Positions 52,967-62,400 of a DNA stretch of 64,000 nt are shown here, piece after piece. Source of the stretch: Mariniflexile sp044335535 (GTDB taxonomy: Bacteria > Bacteroidota > Bacteroidia > Flavobacteriales > Flavobacteriaceae); the NCBI RefSeq assembly GCF_044335535.1, contig NZ_JBIQVZ010000004.1:248001-312000 (forward strand), written 5' to 3'. The position numbers and the translations under genes are program-made. How positions within the stretch are numbered: the first letter of the stretch is position 1; each line of letters starts with the position of its first letter. A model generated the notes under the pieces. The model saw nothing but the letters and a program-made list of their open reading frames with translations. It was not told the origin of the DNA and did no database searches.

Positions 52967-54037
52967 ATGAAAGTTGGTATTCCCATAGAAATAAAAAACA
53001 ATGAAAACAGAGTTGGTATGACACCATCTGGTGTGTTTGAACTTACTAAGAGAAATCACACGGTTTATGTCCAAAAAAAGGCAGGTTTTGGAAGCGGTTT
53101 CCTTGATAAGGATTATATAGAAGCTGGAGCCATTCTTCTTGATACCATTGAGGAAGTCTACGCTACAGCAGAAATGGTAGTTAAAGTTAAAGAACCTATT
53201 GAGCAGGAGTATGATTTGATAAAACCGCATCATGTGGTATTTACTTATTTTCATTTCGCTTCAAGTGAACCACTTACAAAAGCGATGATAAAAAGTGGTG
53301 CCGTTTGCATAGCCTACGAGACTGTCGAAGATGCAGATGGTTCTCTGCCATTGTTAGTCCCCATGTCAGAGGTTGCAGGCCGCATGTCCATTCAACAAGG
53401 CGCTAAATATCTTGAAAAACCAATTAAAGGTAGAGGTATTTTATTAGGAGGTGTTCCCGGGGTACCACCCGCCAAAGTATTAATTTTAGGTGCAGGGGTT
53501 GTGGGTTTGCAAGCTGCTAAAATGGCGGCAGGATTAGGAGCTATAGTTATTATTATGGATGTAAACATGAAACAATTACGGTACGTTAGCGATATAATGC
53601 CTAAGAATGTTATCACAGAGTTTTCAAGCGAATACAATATTAGAAAACATATCAGGGATTCCGATTTAATTATTGGGGGTGTTTTATTAAAAGGAGCCAA
53701 AGCACCAAAATTAATAACAAAGGATATGCTTAAAGACATGCGTCCAGGAACTGTAATCGTTGATGTGGCTGTAGACCAAGGGGGATGTTTTGAAACTACC
53801 AGACCAACAACACATCAAGACCCAACTTATATTATTGATGATGTGGTGCATTACTGTGTTGCCAATATGCCTGGAGCAGTTCCTTACACATCGACCGTAG
53901 CTTTAACCAACGTAACCTTGCCTTATATTATTAAATTAGCAAATGACGGTTGGGAAAAGGCTTGTGAAAATAGTGAACCACTAGCAAAAGGATTAAATAT
54001 TGTGAAAGGGGAAATAATTTATAAAGAAATAGAATAA
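52967..54037 (+). CDS. ald: Alanine dehydrogenase
   Basis: A 356-residue NAD-dependent enzyme. The N-terminal signature GIPIEIKNNENRVGMTPSGV, the NAD motif ILGAGVVGLQAAKMA near residue 170 and MPGAVPYTSTVALTNVTLPY near 300 are those of Ald. It converts L-alanine to pyruvate and ammonia. The length is slightly below the usual 370. It follows the aminotransferase by 113 bases, and a terminator lies about 110 bases after it. Confidence 0.95.
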   Translation: MKVGIPIEIKNNENRVGMTPSGVFELTKRNHTVYVQKKAGFGSGFLDKDYIEAGAILLDTIEEVYATAEMVVKVKEPIEQEYDLIKPHHVVFTYFHFASSEPLTKAMIKSGAVCIAYETVEDADGSLPLLVPMSEVAGRMSIQQGAKYLEKPIKGRGILLGGVPGVPPAKVLILGAGVVGLQAAKMAAGLGAIVIIMDVNMKQLRYVSDIMPKNVITEFSSEYNIRKHIRDSDLIIGGVLLKGAKAPKLITKDMLKDMRPGTVIVDVAVDQGGCFETTRPTTHQDPTYIIDDVVHYCVANMPGAVPYTSTVALTNVTLPYIIKLANDGWEKACENSEPLAKGLNIVKGEIIYKEIE

Positions 54038-54150
54038 GCCTATTCCCAAGGTTATTTTAAAAACAACCTGTGCTATATAAGGTTGTAAAATGAAAAAGAA
54101 ACAGTTATGTAATAATTAAAAGATAGACAAGTTTTATAAAGTTTGAAATT

Positions 54151-54183
54151 AAGGAAAGAAACCAATGTTACTTTCCTTTTTTA
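54151..54183 (+). terminator. Terminator downstream of ald
   Basis: AAGGAAAG (54151-54158) and CTTTCCTT (54171-54178) form the stem, followed by a T-run. Confidence 0.8.
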
Positions 54184-54513
54184 TATTTGTTTTATTTGGA
54201 GTGTATTTTATGCAAACTTTTTTACAAGTTATGCGTAAAATTCATTAGTTCTACCATAGTCACTTCTAAGCCTGTTCAGAATTATAGCTCTTTTGATAAT
54301 TCGCCAAAAACACAAATCAAAGAATTTAAAAATTAAGAAAGGAAATTTAGCAATCACAATCCCGCCGTTTTCAGTCGTAATGTTTGAAAGCAAATAAATG
54401 TTTGTCACATTTAAAAAAGCATTACCCAACTATAACTACTTTTTATTGATCTGTTGTTAATAAACCTACAATAACAACAGTTAAGACTATTCTTAGATTT
54501 TCATCATAAATAG

Positions 54514-54543
54514 AACTCCTCAGTTACATTTAAGGAGTTTTTT
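54514..54543 (+). terminator. Terminator-like hairpin without an upstream gene
   Basis: AACTCCT (54514-54520) pairs with AGGAGTT (54533-54539) and is followed by T residues. No open reading frame ends just before it; it could end a small RNA or be a leftover. Confidence 0.6.
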
Positions 54544-55145
54544 ACCAACTTCAATTCTGTTCAATATATCGGAAAGATATCAGTTTTCATAAATGAATTC
54601 TGTGCTTTTATTTGATTGTTCTCAACCTATTTCGCAAGAAGTTAATACTGAAGAAATTTAGCAATCAATAGCCTTGCATCTTGTTTATAATGACACATCA
54701 TAGCCCATTATAAGATACATTTCAAACCCTTAAGTGTAATGCAAGATGATTAAAATTGTGTTCACGAAATAAACATACGTTTGGCTTTCATCAAACAAAG
54801 TAATAGAGAGGCAATTCCAATACGCATTGATATTTACGCATCTTTTCATTTTCTGAAAGCTACATAAGGGACATTCTTACTTAAAGGGTTTTTATAACTG
54901 ATTTGAATGGATGTTTTTTACTACAATGAGGTATTCTTATAGTTACCTAACAATATGGTTTACTTCAAAAATTAATAATTAAAAAAAAAACAATTTGCCT
55001 ATGGTATAAAAAAAATGCTTGTCAAGCAGAAATGCTTTAACCCTTTTTATGAAGAAAATGGGCGTAAATCAGGAAAATAACCAATTCCTCTTTATGAATT
55101 TTCAAACGTGGTTAAAATTAAACAACTATAACTAAATTTTAAAAT

Positions 55146-58100
55146 ATGAAAAAACTTTTTATTAATAAAAGAAGCTATTGTCATGATTTTTTTGAATTAG
55201 ATATAAAAGCGAGACTATGTACATTGTTTCTGTTTTTTGTCTTTTTCGCTTTGCATGCAAATCCCGATTTAAATAATGTCAATAAAGTAATTATTGATTC
55301 TGATGTAAAAGATGATGTGGTTCAAACATGGACTATTACTGGAACTGTTTCTGATAATTTTGGGCAACCACTACCAGGAGCAAATATCTTGGAAAAAGGT
55401 ACAAAAAATGGAACCCAAACGGACTTTGATGGTAATTTTTCATTAAATGTTTCGAGTAAAAATGCCCTCTTAGTGATTTCTTATATTGGATTTATTCCAA
55501 ATGAAATTTCTGTTAATGGGCAAACCAGTCTGAGTATCACATTAAAAGAAGATGTGGCCTCTTTGGACGAAGTGGTGGTGATTGGTTACGGAACACAAAA
55601 GAAAGCACTTGTAACGGGAGCCAATTTCCAAGTAGATGCGGAGGATATTGCTAAAATGAATACAACCAATGCTTTACAGGCATTGCAAGGTCAAGCTCCT
55701 GGTGTTCAAATAACTTCAACTTCAGGACAACCTGGAGAAGGCTTGAAAGTTATTATTAGAGGACAGGGCTCCTTATCGGGTAGTTCCCCATTGTATGTTG
55801 TAGATGGTATTCCTATTGGAGGAGATATTTCCTATTTAAACAATTCTGATATTGAATCTGTTTCAGTATTAAAGGATGCCGCTTCGGCAGCTATTTATGG
55901 AGCCCAAGCATCTAATGGGGTTGTTTTGGTCACTACAAAAAAAGGAAAAAGAGGAAGCAGAGGACAAATTACGTTTGATCAGTTTTATGGGCTTCAGTCT
56001 GTTGCCAGAAAAGTTGATTTGTTGAATGCTACAGAATATGCTACTATAATAAATGAGACTGCAGTTAATTCAGGAAAGGCACCATTTTTTACAAACGAAG
56101 AAATTGCCCAAATGGGAGAAGGTACCAATTGGATGGATAAAATGTTTGTGGACAATGCAGCAACAAAAAATTATTCGCTTGGTATATCGGGAGGTTCAGA
56201 CACCTCTGTTTATTCTGGGTCATTATCATATTTAGGGCAAGAAGGTATCGTAGGAGGAAAAGACCTATCAAACTATGAGCGCTATAATTTTAGGTTCAAT
56301 TCTGAACATAAGCTATATAAAGATGTTGTAACCTTTGGTGAAAACATAAGCTTTGCTTACACGGATAGAAATGGTATTGGTGTTGGGAACGTATATAATA
56401 ATTCGTTGAGAGGAGCTTTTGAGGTGAGTCCATTGCTGCCATTTTATGATGAAAATGGAAATTTTTTCAGTACCGTAGGTCATACCGAGCCTTGGCTTGA
56501 TGGTTCATCAAACCCTTATGCAACTATGCTTTATGGAAACCAAAGCGAAAGCAATAACCAAAAATTAATTGGTAATGTGTACTTGGAAGTAGAACCAATT
56601 AAGGGATTAACATTAAGAACAACTTTAGGGTTGGATTATTCCGCAGGAGAAGGACATTCGTATAACCCCATTTATGAAAAATTGTCTAAGTATACCGGGC
56701 AAAATGATTACAGTTCAGTCTCTCAAAGTATGAATAAGGGTAAGACCCTTATTTGGGATAATTTATTGACCTATAAATTTAATGTCGCAGAGAACCATAG
56801 CTTTACAACCATGGTAGGAACCTCATCTATAAGAGGTAATAGTACTTTTATAAATGGGAATAACGCTGATGCGGTTTTTAATGACCTGGCCCATGCTTGG
56901 TTAGGCGTTACAACAAATTCTGAGTCAGATTTAATAAGTGTAGGTGGAGGAAAGTTTGAAAACTTTAGAATGTCTTATTTTGGTAGGTTAAGTTATAATT
57001 TTAAAGAAACCTATTTGTTAAATGCCACATTCAGGGCAGATGGTTCTTCTAATTTTGGCCCAGGTCAAAAATGGGGCTATTTCCCGTCCGTATCTGCGGG
57101 TTGGGTTGTAAGCAATGAAGACTTTTTAAGTGATTCTGGATTTATTGACTTTTTAAAGTTAAGGGGAAGTTGGGGGCAAGTAGGAAACCAAAATGTTGGA
57201 GCTTTCCAGTATTTGGCAACTATTAAATCAACACAAACCAATTATATTTTTGGTAACGAAGAAGGCGTGTTAACACCTGGTGCTTATCCCGATAGGTTGG
57301 CAAACCCAGAGTTAAAATGGGAAACATCAGAACAAACCAATATAGGTTTTGATGCCAGATTGTTAAAAAACGCATTGAGTATTAATTTTGATTGGTATAG
57401 AAAAACCAATAAAGATTGGTTGATTGTTAAACCAGTATTAGCAACTGCAGGAGCAAACCCACCATTTGTTAATGGAGGAGATGTAATCAATCAAGGGATT
57501 GAACTGGCATTACAATATCAAAATAATATAGGAGAATTCAATTATTCGTTATCTGTCAATGGTGCATATAATGAAAATAAAGTTGGAGAAATACAAACAG
57601 CTGATGGGCGTATCCATGGATCCACAAATCAAATATTTGCAAATGCTCCTGAGTTTTATAGGGCAGAAAATGGATTTCCATTAGGTTATTTTTGGGGGTA
57701 TAAAACAGCAGGGGTATACCAGAACCAACAACAAATAGACAATTACGGTACTCAGCCAAATGCGACTCCAGGAGACGTTATCTACCAAGACATAAATAAA
57801 GATGGAACAATTTCAGATGCTGATAAAACAATGATAGGAGACCCTAATCCAGACTTTACCTTTGGATTTGCTGTCTCAGGAAATTACAAAGCTTTTGATT
57901 TTTCAATCTCGGCAAATGGTGTGGCTGGAAATCAAATTGTCCAATCATATAGAAGCCCAGGAGCCTATGGTAATTATACCTCTGCTATACTGGATCGTTG
58001 GCATGGTGAAGGAACCTCTAATACCGTTCCTAAATTAACAGATGATAGTAGGAATTTTGCACAATTTTCAGATTTATATCTTCAAGATGGTGATTTTTTA

Positions 58101-58334
58101 AGAATCAGTAACGTAACATTAGGATTTGATTTTGCTAAATTGAAAATGGGAAAACCATTTTTTGCCAGCCAATTAAGGGTATATGTTTCAGCACTTAATT
58201 TGTACACATTTACTAAGTATGATGGTATGGATCCTGAAATAGGATTTGGACCAGAAGGTTTTTCATCTGGGGTTGATGTAGGGTACTATCCAAGGCCAAG
58301 AACGTTCATGATGGGATTAAACGTTAAACTTTAA
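55146..58334 (+). CDS. SusC-like TonB receptor (third locus)
   Basis: A 1062-residue SusC-family receptor. The N-terminal region has a hydrophobic segment (LCTLFLFFVFFALHAN, about 29-44) after an unusually long charged lead. Then come a carboxypeptidase-regulatory-like domain (ITGTVSDNFGQPLPGANILE, about 63-145), the plug with DEVVVIGYGTQKK and PLYVVDGIPIGG, and SVSVLKDAASAAIYGAQASN followed by GVVLVTTKKG. The barrel ends in MMGLNVKL. There is no STN domain, unlike the receptor at 37990. A SusD gene starts 12 bases after. Together with GH97 downstream, an alpha-glucan or oligosaccharide is the likely cargo. Confidence 0.95.
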   Translation: MKKLFINKRSYCHDFFELDIKARLCTLFLFFVFFALHANPDLNNVNKVIIDSDVKDDVVQTWTITGTVSDNFGQPLPGANILEKGTKNGTQTDFDGNFSLNVSSKNALLVISYIGFIPNEISVNGQTSLSITLKEDVASLDEVVVIGYGTQKKALVTGANFQVDAEDIAKMNTTNALQALQGQAPGVQITSTSGQPGEGLKVIIRGQGSLSGSSPLYVVDGIPIGGDISYLNNSDIESVSVLKDAASAAIYGAQASNGVVLVTTKKGKRGSRGQITFDQFYGLQSVARKVDLLNATEYATIINETAVNSGKAPFFTNEEIAQMGEGTNWMDKMFVDNAATKNYSLGISGGSDTSVYSGSLSYLGQEGIVGGKDLSNYERYNFRFNSEHKLYKDVVTFGENISFAYTDRNGIGVGNVYNNSLRGAFEVSPLLPFYDENGNFFSTVGHTEPWLDGSSNPYATMLYGNQSESNNQKLIGNVYLEVEPIKGLTLRTTLGLDYSAGEGHSYNPIYEKLSKYTGQNDYSSVSQSMNKGKTLIWDNLLTYKFNVAENHSFTTMVGTSSIRGNSTFINGNNADAVFNDLAHAWLGVTTNSESDLISVGGGKFENFRMSYFGRLSYNFKETYLLNATFRADGSSNFGPGQKWGYFPSVSAGWVVSNEDFLSDSGFIDFLKLRGSWGQVGNQNVGAFQYLATIKSTQTNYIFGNEEGVLTPGAYPDRLANPELKWETSEQTNIGFDARLLKNALSINFDWYRKTNKDWLIVKPVLATAGANPPFVNGGDVINQGIELALQYQNNIGEFNYSLSVNGAYNENKVGEIQTADGRIHGSTNQIFANAPEFYRAENGFPLGYFWGYKTAGVYQNQQQIDNYGTQPNATPGDVIYQDINKDGTISDADKTMIGDPNPDFTFGFAVSGNYKAFDFSISANGVAGNQIVQSYRSPGAYGNYTSAILDRWHGEGTSNTVPKLTDDSRNFAQFSDLYLQDGDFLRISNVTLGFDFAKLKMGKPFFASQLRVYVSALNLYTFTKYDGMDPEIGFGPEGFSSGVDVGYYPRPRTFMMGLNVKL

Positions 58335-58346
58335 AAAAAAAAGAAA

Positions 58347-59927
58347 ATGAAAAATACATATATATACATATTGTTTTTAGGTCTTTTGTCTTTAAGTTCA
58401 TGTAGTTTAGACGCTGAACTTTATACGCAACAAACAGATGCAAATTTTTATAAAAACACGAATGATGCCTTTGCTGCTCTTGTAGGATGTTATGATGGAC
58501 TGCAAGTAATAGGAGGTAAAGGAGGCTTTGGTTTTCCTGTGATTAGTGAAGTGATGGCCGATGATTGTTTTGGTGGAGGAGGTACCAATGATGGTTATGG
58601 AAGTCAGGTAATGGATGAATTTGATATATCGCGTTCACCAGGGGATGTTGATTTGTTTAATGACAATTGGCAACTTTATTACAAGGCTTTGTACCGTTGT
58701 AATGTGTTTTTGACCAAAATGGATCAAATTAATTGGGAAGGTGATGATGCGTTAAGGGTTGCCTACGAGTCTGAGACTAGATTTATTAGAGCTTATCTTT
58801 ATTTTGAAATGGTAAGGTTATGGGGAAACATTCCATTGTTAACTGAACCATCTAGCGATAATATTCCACAAGCTAATCCAGATGATGTTTATGCAGTGAT
58901 TGCTCAAGATTTAATATTTGCCGCAGAGAACTTACCTGATGAAACCTATGATACGGTTGATAGTGGTCGTGTTACTAAATGGGCAGCCAAATCCATGTTG
59001 GGTCGTGTTTATTTGTACTATACAGGCTATTATGGCAAAACAGATTTGGTAGGTTTGGTGTCTAAAGCAGATGCATTAGGTCATTTAGAAGATGTAATCG
59101 CTAATAGTGGTCATGACTTGGTGGATGATTTTTCAAGCCTTTGGCCTGCAGCTTCTGAAGTTGCCGGCACCTATGCAGGTGAAGACAATAAAGAAAATGT
59201 GTTCTCTATTAAATTCACCTATACCGGTGATTGGAATGGAAATACCGATGGTAATGCATGGTTGGTTATGTTTGGCTTGAGAGGGTTTTCATCTTACCCA
59301 TATGGTCAAGGATGGGGCGTTGGTACTGTTAGCCAAGGGCTTTGGGATGCTTATAGCTCTAATGATACGAGACGGGTAGCATCAGTAATTGGGATTGAAG
59401 AAGAAGGTTTGGGTTTAAATAAGGATAACCAACGCGAATATACAGGGTATTACACCAAAAAGTATACTCCAATGTCTGATGAAAACGACAACCCCGTTAC
59501 TGATGGTTTAGGGGTAGGAAGTTTCCAAATTAGTCAATTTCAGGATTATATTGTTATGAGATACTCAGATGTTCTATTGATGGCGGCCGAATTGGGAAGT
59601 GCCAATGCACAAGATTATTTCGATCAAGTGAGACAGCGTGCTTACCAAGATAATTTCACATCCATTCCGGTCAACCAAGCAAATATCATGAACGAAAGAC
59701 ATTTGGAATTCGCTTTAGAAGGTATTAGGTATTGGGATTTATTGCGTCAAGGAGTAGATGCTGCAGCTGCCGAAATTGCTGAGACCACAACCATATCCGA
59801 TGGGAGTACCCCAATCACAAAGACCATCACCGCGGCGAAAATACAAGCAACAAAGGGATTGGCTCAAATACCCAATACTCAGATTACTTTATCTGGAGGT
59901 GTTTTACAGCAAAATGCTGGATGGTAA
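58347..59927 (+). CDS. SusD-like surface lipoprotein (third locus)
   Basis: A 526-residue SusD/RagB-family protein with lipobox LSLSSC (Cys19). ESETRFIRAYLYFEMVRLWG is near residue 140 and NERHLEFALEGIRYWDLLRQ near 450, both classic. It should bind the same glycan as the preceding SusC. It lies 12 bases after the receptor gene and 28 bases before the next lipoprotein gene. Confidence 0.95.
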   Translation: MKNTYIYILFLGLLSLSSCSLDAELYTQQTDANFYKNTNDAFAALVGCYDGLQVIGGKGGFGFPVISEVMADDCFGGGGTNDGYGSQVMDEFDISRSPGDVDLFNDNWQLYYKALYRCNVFLTKMDQINWEGDDALRVAYESETRFIRAYLYFEMVRLWGNIPLLTEPSSDNIPQANPDDVYAVIAQDLIFAAENLPDETYDTVDSGRVTKWAAKSMLGRVYLYYTGYYGKTDLVGLVSKADALGHLEDVIANSGHDLVDDFSSLWPAASEVAGTYAGEDNKENVFSIKFTYTGDWNGNTDGNAWLVMFGLRGFSSYPYGQGWGVGTVSQGLWDAYSSNDTRRVASVIGIEEEGLGLNKDNQREYTGYYTKKYTPMSDENDNPVTDGLGVGSFQISQFQDYIVMRYSDVLLMAAELGSANAQDYFDQVRQRAYQDNFTSIPVNQANIMNERHLEFALEGIRYWDLLRQGVDAAAAEIAETTTISDGSTPITKTITAAKIQATKGLAQIPNTQITLSGGVLQQNAGW

Positions 59928-59955
59928 TTTTTAACTAAACTTTAAACTTTTAAAT

Positions 59956-60765
59956 ATGAAAAGTAATAAAATAATGATTGCATCATTTTTGATATTAGGG
60001 ATGGGATTCTTAGTATCATCATGTGAACCAGATAGTCATTCTTTGAGTGATACACTTAATGTTAGTGCATTGGATTTTTCTGTTACACAAAATCCAAATT
60101 ATGATAATCAAATTTACTTAAAGAGTAATACACCAAATGCTCTTCCTTATTGGGATTATGGAGTAGGGATATCAAATAAGGACATAGACACTATTATAAT
60201 TCCTTTTGCTGGAACTTATAAAATAGAGTATTCTGCTTTTTCACAAGGAGGTTATACAGCAACATCAGCAGATGTTACAGTAAGTGAAAATGACCCTGTA
60301 TTTTTTGCAGACCCAAAATGGGACTTGTTAACAAACTCATCACTAGGCAAAACATGGCGACTCGTAGCTGTTTATGTTGGTCCACAAAGTGATTATAATG
60401 CTAATTGGTGGCAACCCGATATTAGTGGAAATGACTATTATCATGACACAGTTACCTTTGATTTAAATCAAGGATTTAATTATGCAAAAGATGATCAAAG
60501 TGGAAACATTGAAACTGGTAATTTTGTGCTTAAGCTAAATTTTAAATATAACCCAGACAATGATAGTATAGGTCCTTTGGATTACTTAACAATAGTTGGT
60601 AGTGGCATGCCCGTTAAAGATTTTGGAGGCGATGGTATCGGAACTACCTATAGAATTTCCAAATTAACTGAGGACGAAATGATACTTAGTCAAGGAGCAG
60701 AATTTCTTCCAGATAGAAATACTGAAGATTGGTCTTGGTTTTCTGTTTATGAAAGAGTTAACTAG
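59956..60765 (+). CDS. PKD-like lipoprotein, probable glycan-binding protein
   Basis: A 269-residue lipoprotein (signal ending FLVSSC, Cys23). Residues about 40-115 look like a PKD/SusE-type immunoglobulin domain (AGTYKIEYSAFSQGGYTATS). Residues about 125-269 form a second beta-rich domain starting GKTWRLVAVYVG with many Trp/Tyr, resembling the C-terminal part of surface glycan-binding proteins that follow SusD in Flavobacteriia. There is no catalytic motif. It probably helps bind the glycan at the surface. A long perfect palindrome follows after about 75 bases. Confidence 0.75.
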   Translation: MKSNKIMIASFLILGMGFLVSSCEPDSHSLSDTLNVSALDFSVTQNPNYDNQIYLKSNTPNALPYWDYGVGISNKDIDTIIIPFAGTYKIEYSAFSQGGYTATSADVTVSENDPVFFADPKWDLLTNSSLGKTWRLVAVYVGPQSDYNANWWQPDISGNDYYHDTVTFDLNQGFNYAKDDQSGNIETGNFVLKLNFKYNPDNDSIGPLDYLTIVGSGMPVKDFGGDGIGTTYRISKLTEDEMILSQGAEFLPDRNTEDWSWFSVYERVN

Positions 60766-60841
60766 CGTGTAATTAAGACAAAAACATTTTTTAGCTGACA
60801 TATAAAAAGCTAAAAAATTAAGTTTAAGTATTAAAGTTAAA

Positions 60842-60873
60842 AGGAGAAGTTTTTCTTAAGAAAAACTTCTCCT
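60842..60873. terminator. 32-bp perfect palindrome, terminator of the SusCD operon
   Basis: AGGAGAAGTTTTTCTT (60842-60857) is followed directly by its exact reverse complement (60858-60873). The RNA forms a perfect hairpin about 75 bases after the lipoprotein stop. The T-run is inside the stem rather than behind it. Confidence 0.8.
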
Positions 60874-61030
60874 AATTATAATACGATTATTCCTTCTTTC
60901 TTATTCCTTAAATCTATCATTGGTAAGGAATTTATTAAAAAACCTTTTATAAAGATTTACGAAGAATTTTAAACAACATTTTAATAAATTATATACCTGC
61001 GGTATTATAGAAGACCTATTATATTGATGA

Positions 61031-61174
61031 ATGAGAAAACAAACCATACGTATTAAGCCGATCAGGCTATTGATTTTTGGATGCTTAACACTACTGGTAT
61101 TTAGTTCCAAAGCCGAACTCCAGAACGTTGAACTAATAAGGCTAATCGATTCATATTCATTGGCGAAACAATAA
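61031..61174 (+). CDS. Possible 47-residue peptide with signal sequence
   Basis: The frame begins MRKQTIRIKPIRLLIFGCLT and continues LLVFSSKAELQ, a convincing export signal with positively charged start and hydrophobic core. It ends after only 47 residues (IDSYSLAKQ). It may be the broken start of a larger exported enzyme or a small secreted peptide. No homologue is recognised, and the region around it looks decayed. Confidence 0.3.
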   Translation: MRKQTIRIKPIRLLIFGCLTLLVFSSKAELQNVELIRLIDSYSLAKQ

Positions 61175-61350
61175 AGAATTACAACTTTATCATTTATAAG
61201 AACCATTCTAGAAGATAATATGCCTAAAATTAACAGATATCCGTATTGGAGTTCAATAGTAAGGTTTTCTTTCCAGTTGATAATTAAGAGGATTGTATTT
61301 TAAAACTCCTAACCAACAAATGATGATAAAGCCTTTATATGAATCAACAT

Positions 61351-61410
61351 ATGAAACACTTATGAGAATTACATTTACACACAAGGATGATTGTTAAGGT
61401 GTTCCATCTG
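61351..61410 (+). repeat. Leader-hairpin repeat, copy 3
   Basis: Same unit as at 10684 and 21225: ATGAAACACTTATGAGAATT, CATTTACACACAAG, GATGATTGTTAAGGTGTTCC. The foot of the hairpin is reduced (ACAC against GTGT). It lies about 30 bases before the start of a truncated frame, with the same AATATAAACAG-ATG junction seen before the MFS gene. Confidence 0.75.
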
Positions 61411-61436
61411 ACCAAATAAAATAATAATATAAACAG

Positions 61437-61478
61437 ATGAAAAAATGGTTGTATTTAGTGAATTTAGTTCAAGTTTAA
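61437..61478 (+). pseudogene. Truncated gene start behind leader repeat 3
   Basis: ATG at 61437 after AATATAAACAG opens MKKWLYLVNLVQV and stops at 61476-61478. The start looks like the beginning of a lipoprotein or exported-protein signal. Its leader matches that of living genes of this window, so I read it as the remains of a deleted gene. Confidence 0.35.
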
Positions 61479-62326
61479 TTCCCCAATGTTTTTCAAATTT
61501 TCCTGCAGTAAACTGTTATAATCACTTGAATGAAGATAATGAAATCTTTTAAAAAGTAAATTTCCAACATTAAAAAAATAATAACAATCTATAAAAAGTC
61601 CCGTCCGGAATCACAAAATTCTTGGGTAAATGTTTTGTACGATCATGATACGTTTTATGAAGGATATTGTAATGTAGCTGCAGAATTTTCCAATGAGATT
61701 ACCATAGGAGTAAACTACATTGGAAGCTTAATTCATGCTCTAATACTATACCCTCAAGATGACTAAAATGCAATAAACGCTGTAACAACAAATCTGGTAT
61801 TAACTCTTCCGATAAAAAAAAGGAGATCACTCGGAAACTATAGTTTAAAAGACTAAAATGGATGACTCATTTTAACGTTTTTTTTGTTGTTGCTTTTTGT
61901 TTCTCATAAATTAATTTTAAGTGTAAAAGCTAAAAAAACAATGTTTAAAACACATAAATAGCCCCAATAAGATACATTTCTGCCTCTTTGTATTTGATGT
62001 AAATCATAATTTTACATTTCTAAGGCTAAAGTTCAACTATAAACTAAATACATTAAATACCAACTTATTATGAAATTAAAACAGAAAGAAAACTACTAAG
62101 ATCCTATATATTGTCTTAATAATGGTTTTAGCTTTGTCATAAAGCTAGTCATGCACTTCAAGGCTGAACTCTTTTTAGTATTATTTTTAAAGAAATGATG
62201 ATGTTAAAAAGACTTTGAGAGTAATGACATAGGTTTCTAGATGTCATAAAAATTCCAATAAATAATAGTTTAGTTAGTCAATGTTTGTTGTTGGTACATC
62301 AAACTTAGTTGTTGTTTAGTTTTAAG

Positions 62327-62351
62327 CCAAGGAGTTTATTAGTCTCCTTGG
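62327..62351 (+). terminator. Hairpin 50 bases before the GH97 gene
   Basis: CCAAGGAG (62327-62334) pairs perfectly with CTCCTTGG (62344-62351) and is followed by TTTATTTATT. It could be the terminator of the lost upstream gene or a leader structure of the GH97 transcript. Confidence 0.65.
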
Positions 62352-62400
62352 TTTATTTATTCTTAACCATGAAATATTACAAATAATAATAATACAAAAA

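Larger units (their letters stand above)
54038..55145. other. Non-coding region between ald and the third SusC gene
   Basis: About 1.1 kb without a gene I can support. It has the ald terminator at 54151, a second terminator-like hairpin at 54514, and a small hairpin TGCTTGTCAAGCA at 55016-55028 about 120 bases before the SusC start. The second terminator has no gene in front of it, hinting at lost coding sequence or a short RNA. A minus-strand frame at 54229-54429 has no coding character. Confidence 0.6.
60766..62400. other. Decayed 1.6-kb region between the SusCD operon and GH97
   Basis: No intact gene of normal size. In order it holds the palindromic terminator at 60842, a 47-codon frame with signal peptide (61031), leader-repeat copy 3 (61351) followed by a 13-codon frame (61437), an open stretch of about 70 codons at about 61550-61765 (contains WVNVLYDHDTFYEGY) without start, a short frame after 62070 stopped after 9 codons, and a hairpin at 62327. 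The pattern suggests one or two lost glycan-related genes. Confidence 0.6.

Noticed and set aside
52925..53254. Minus-strand open frame of 109 codons over the start of ald
   Set aside because: It is the antisense of the strongly conserved ald N-terminus, which explains the open frame.
54229..54429. Minus-strand open frame of 66 codons after ald
   Set aside because: Low-complexity translation, no family resemblance and no promoter or start context.
60901..61206. Minus-strand open frame of 101 codons in the spacer after the third SusCD operon
   Set aside because: No recognisable domain, very Ser/Leu/Phe-rich composition of chance AT-rich sequence, no leader, and it overlaps a better plus-strand frame with a signal peptide.
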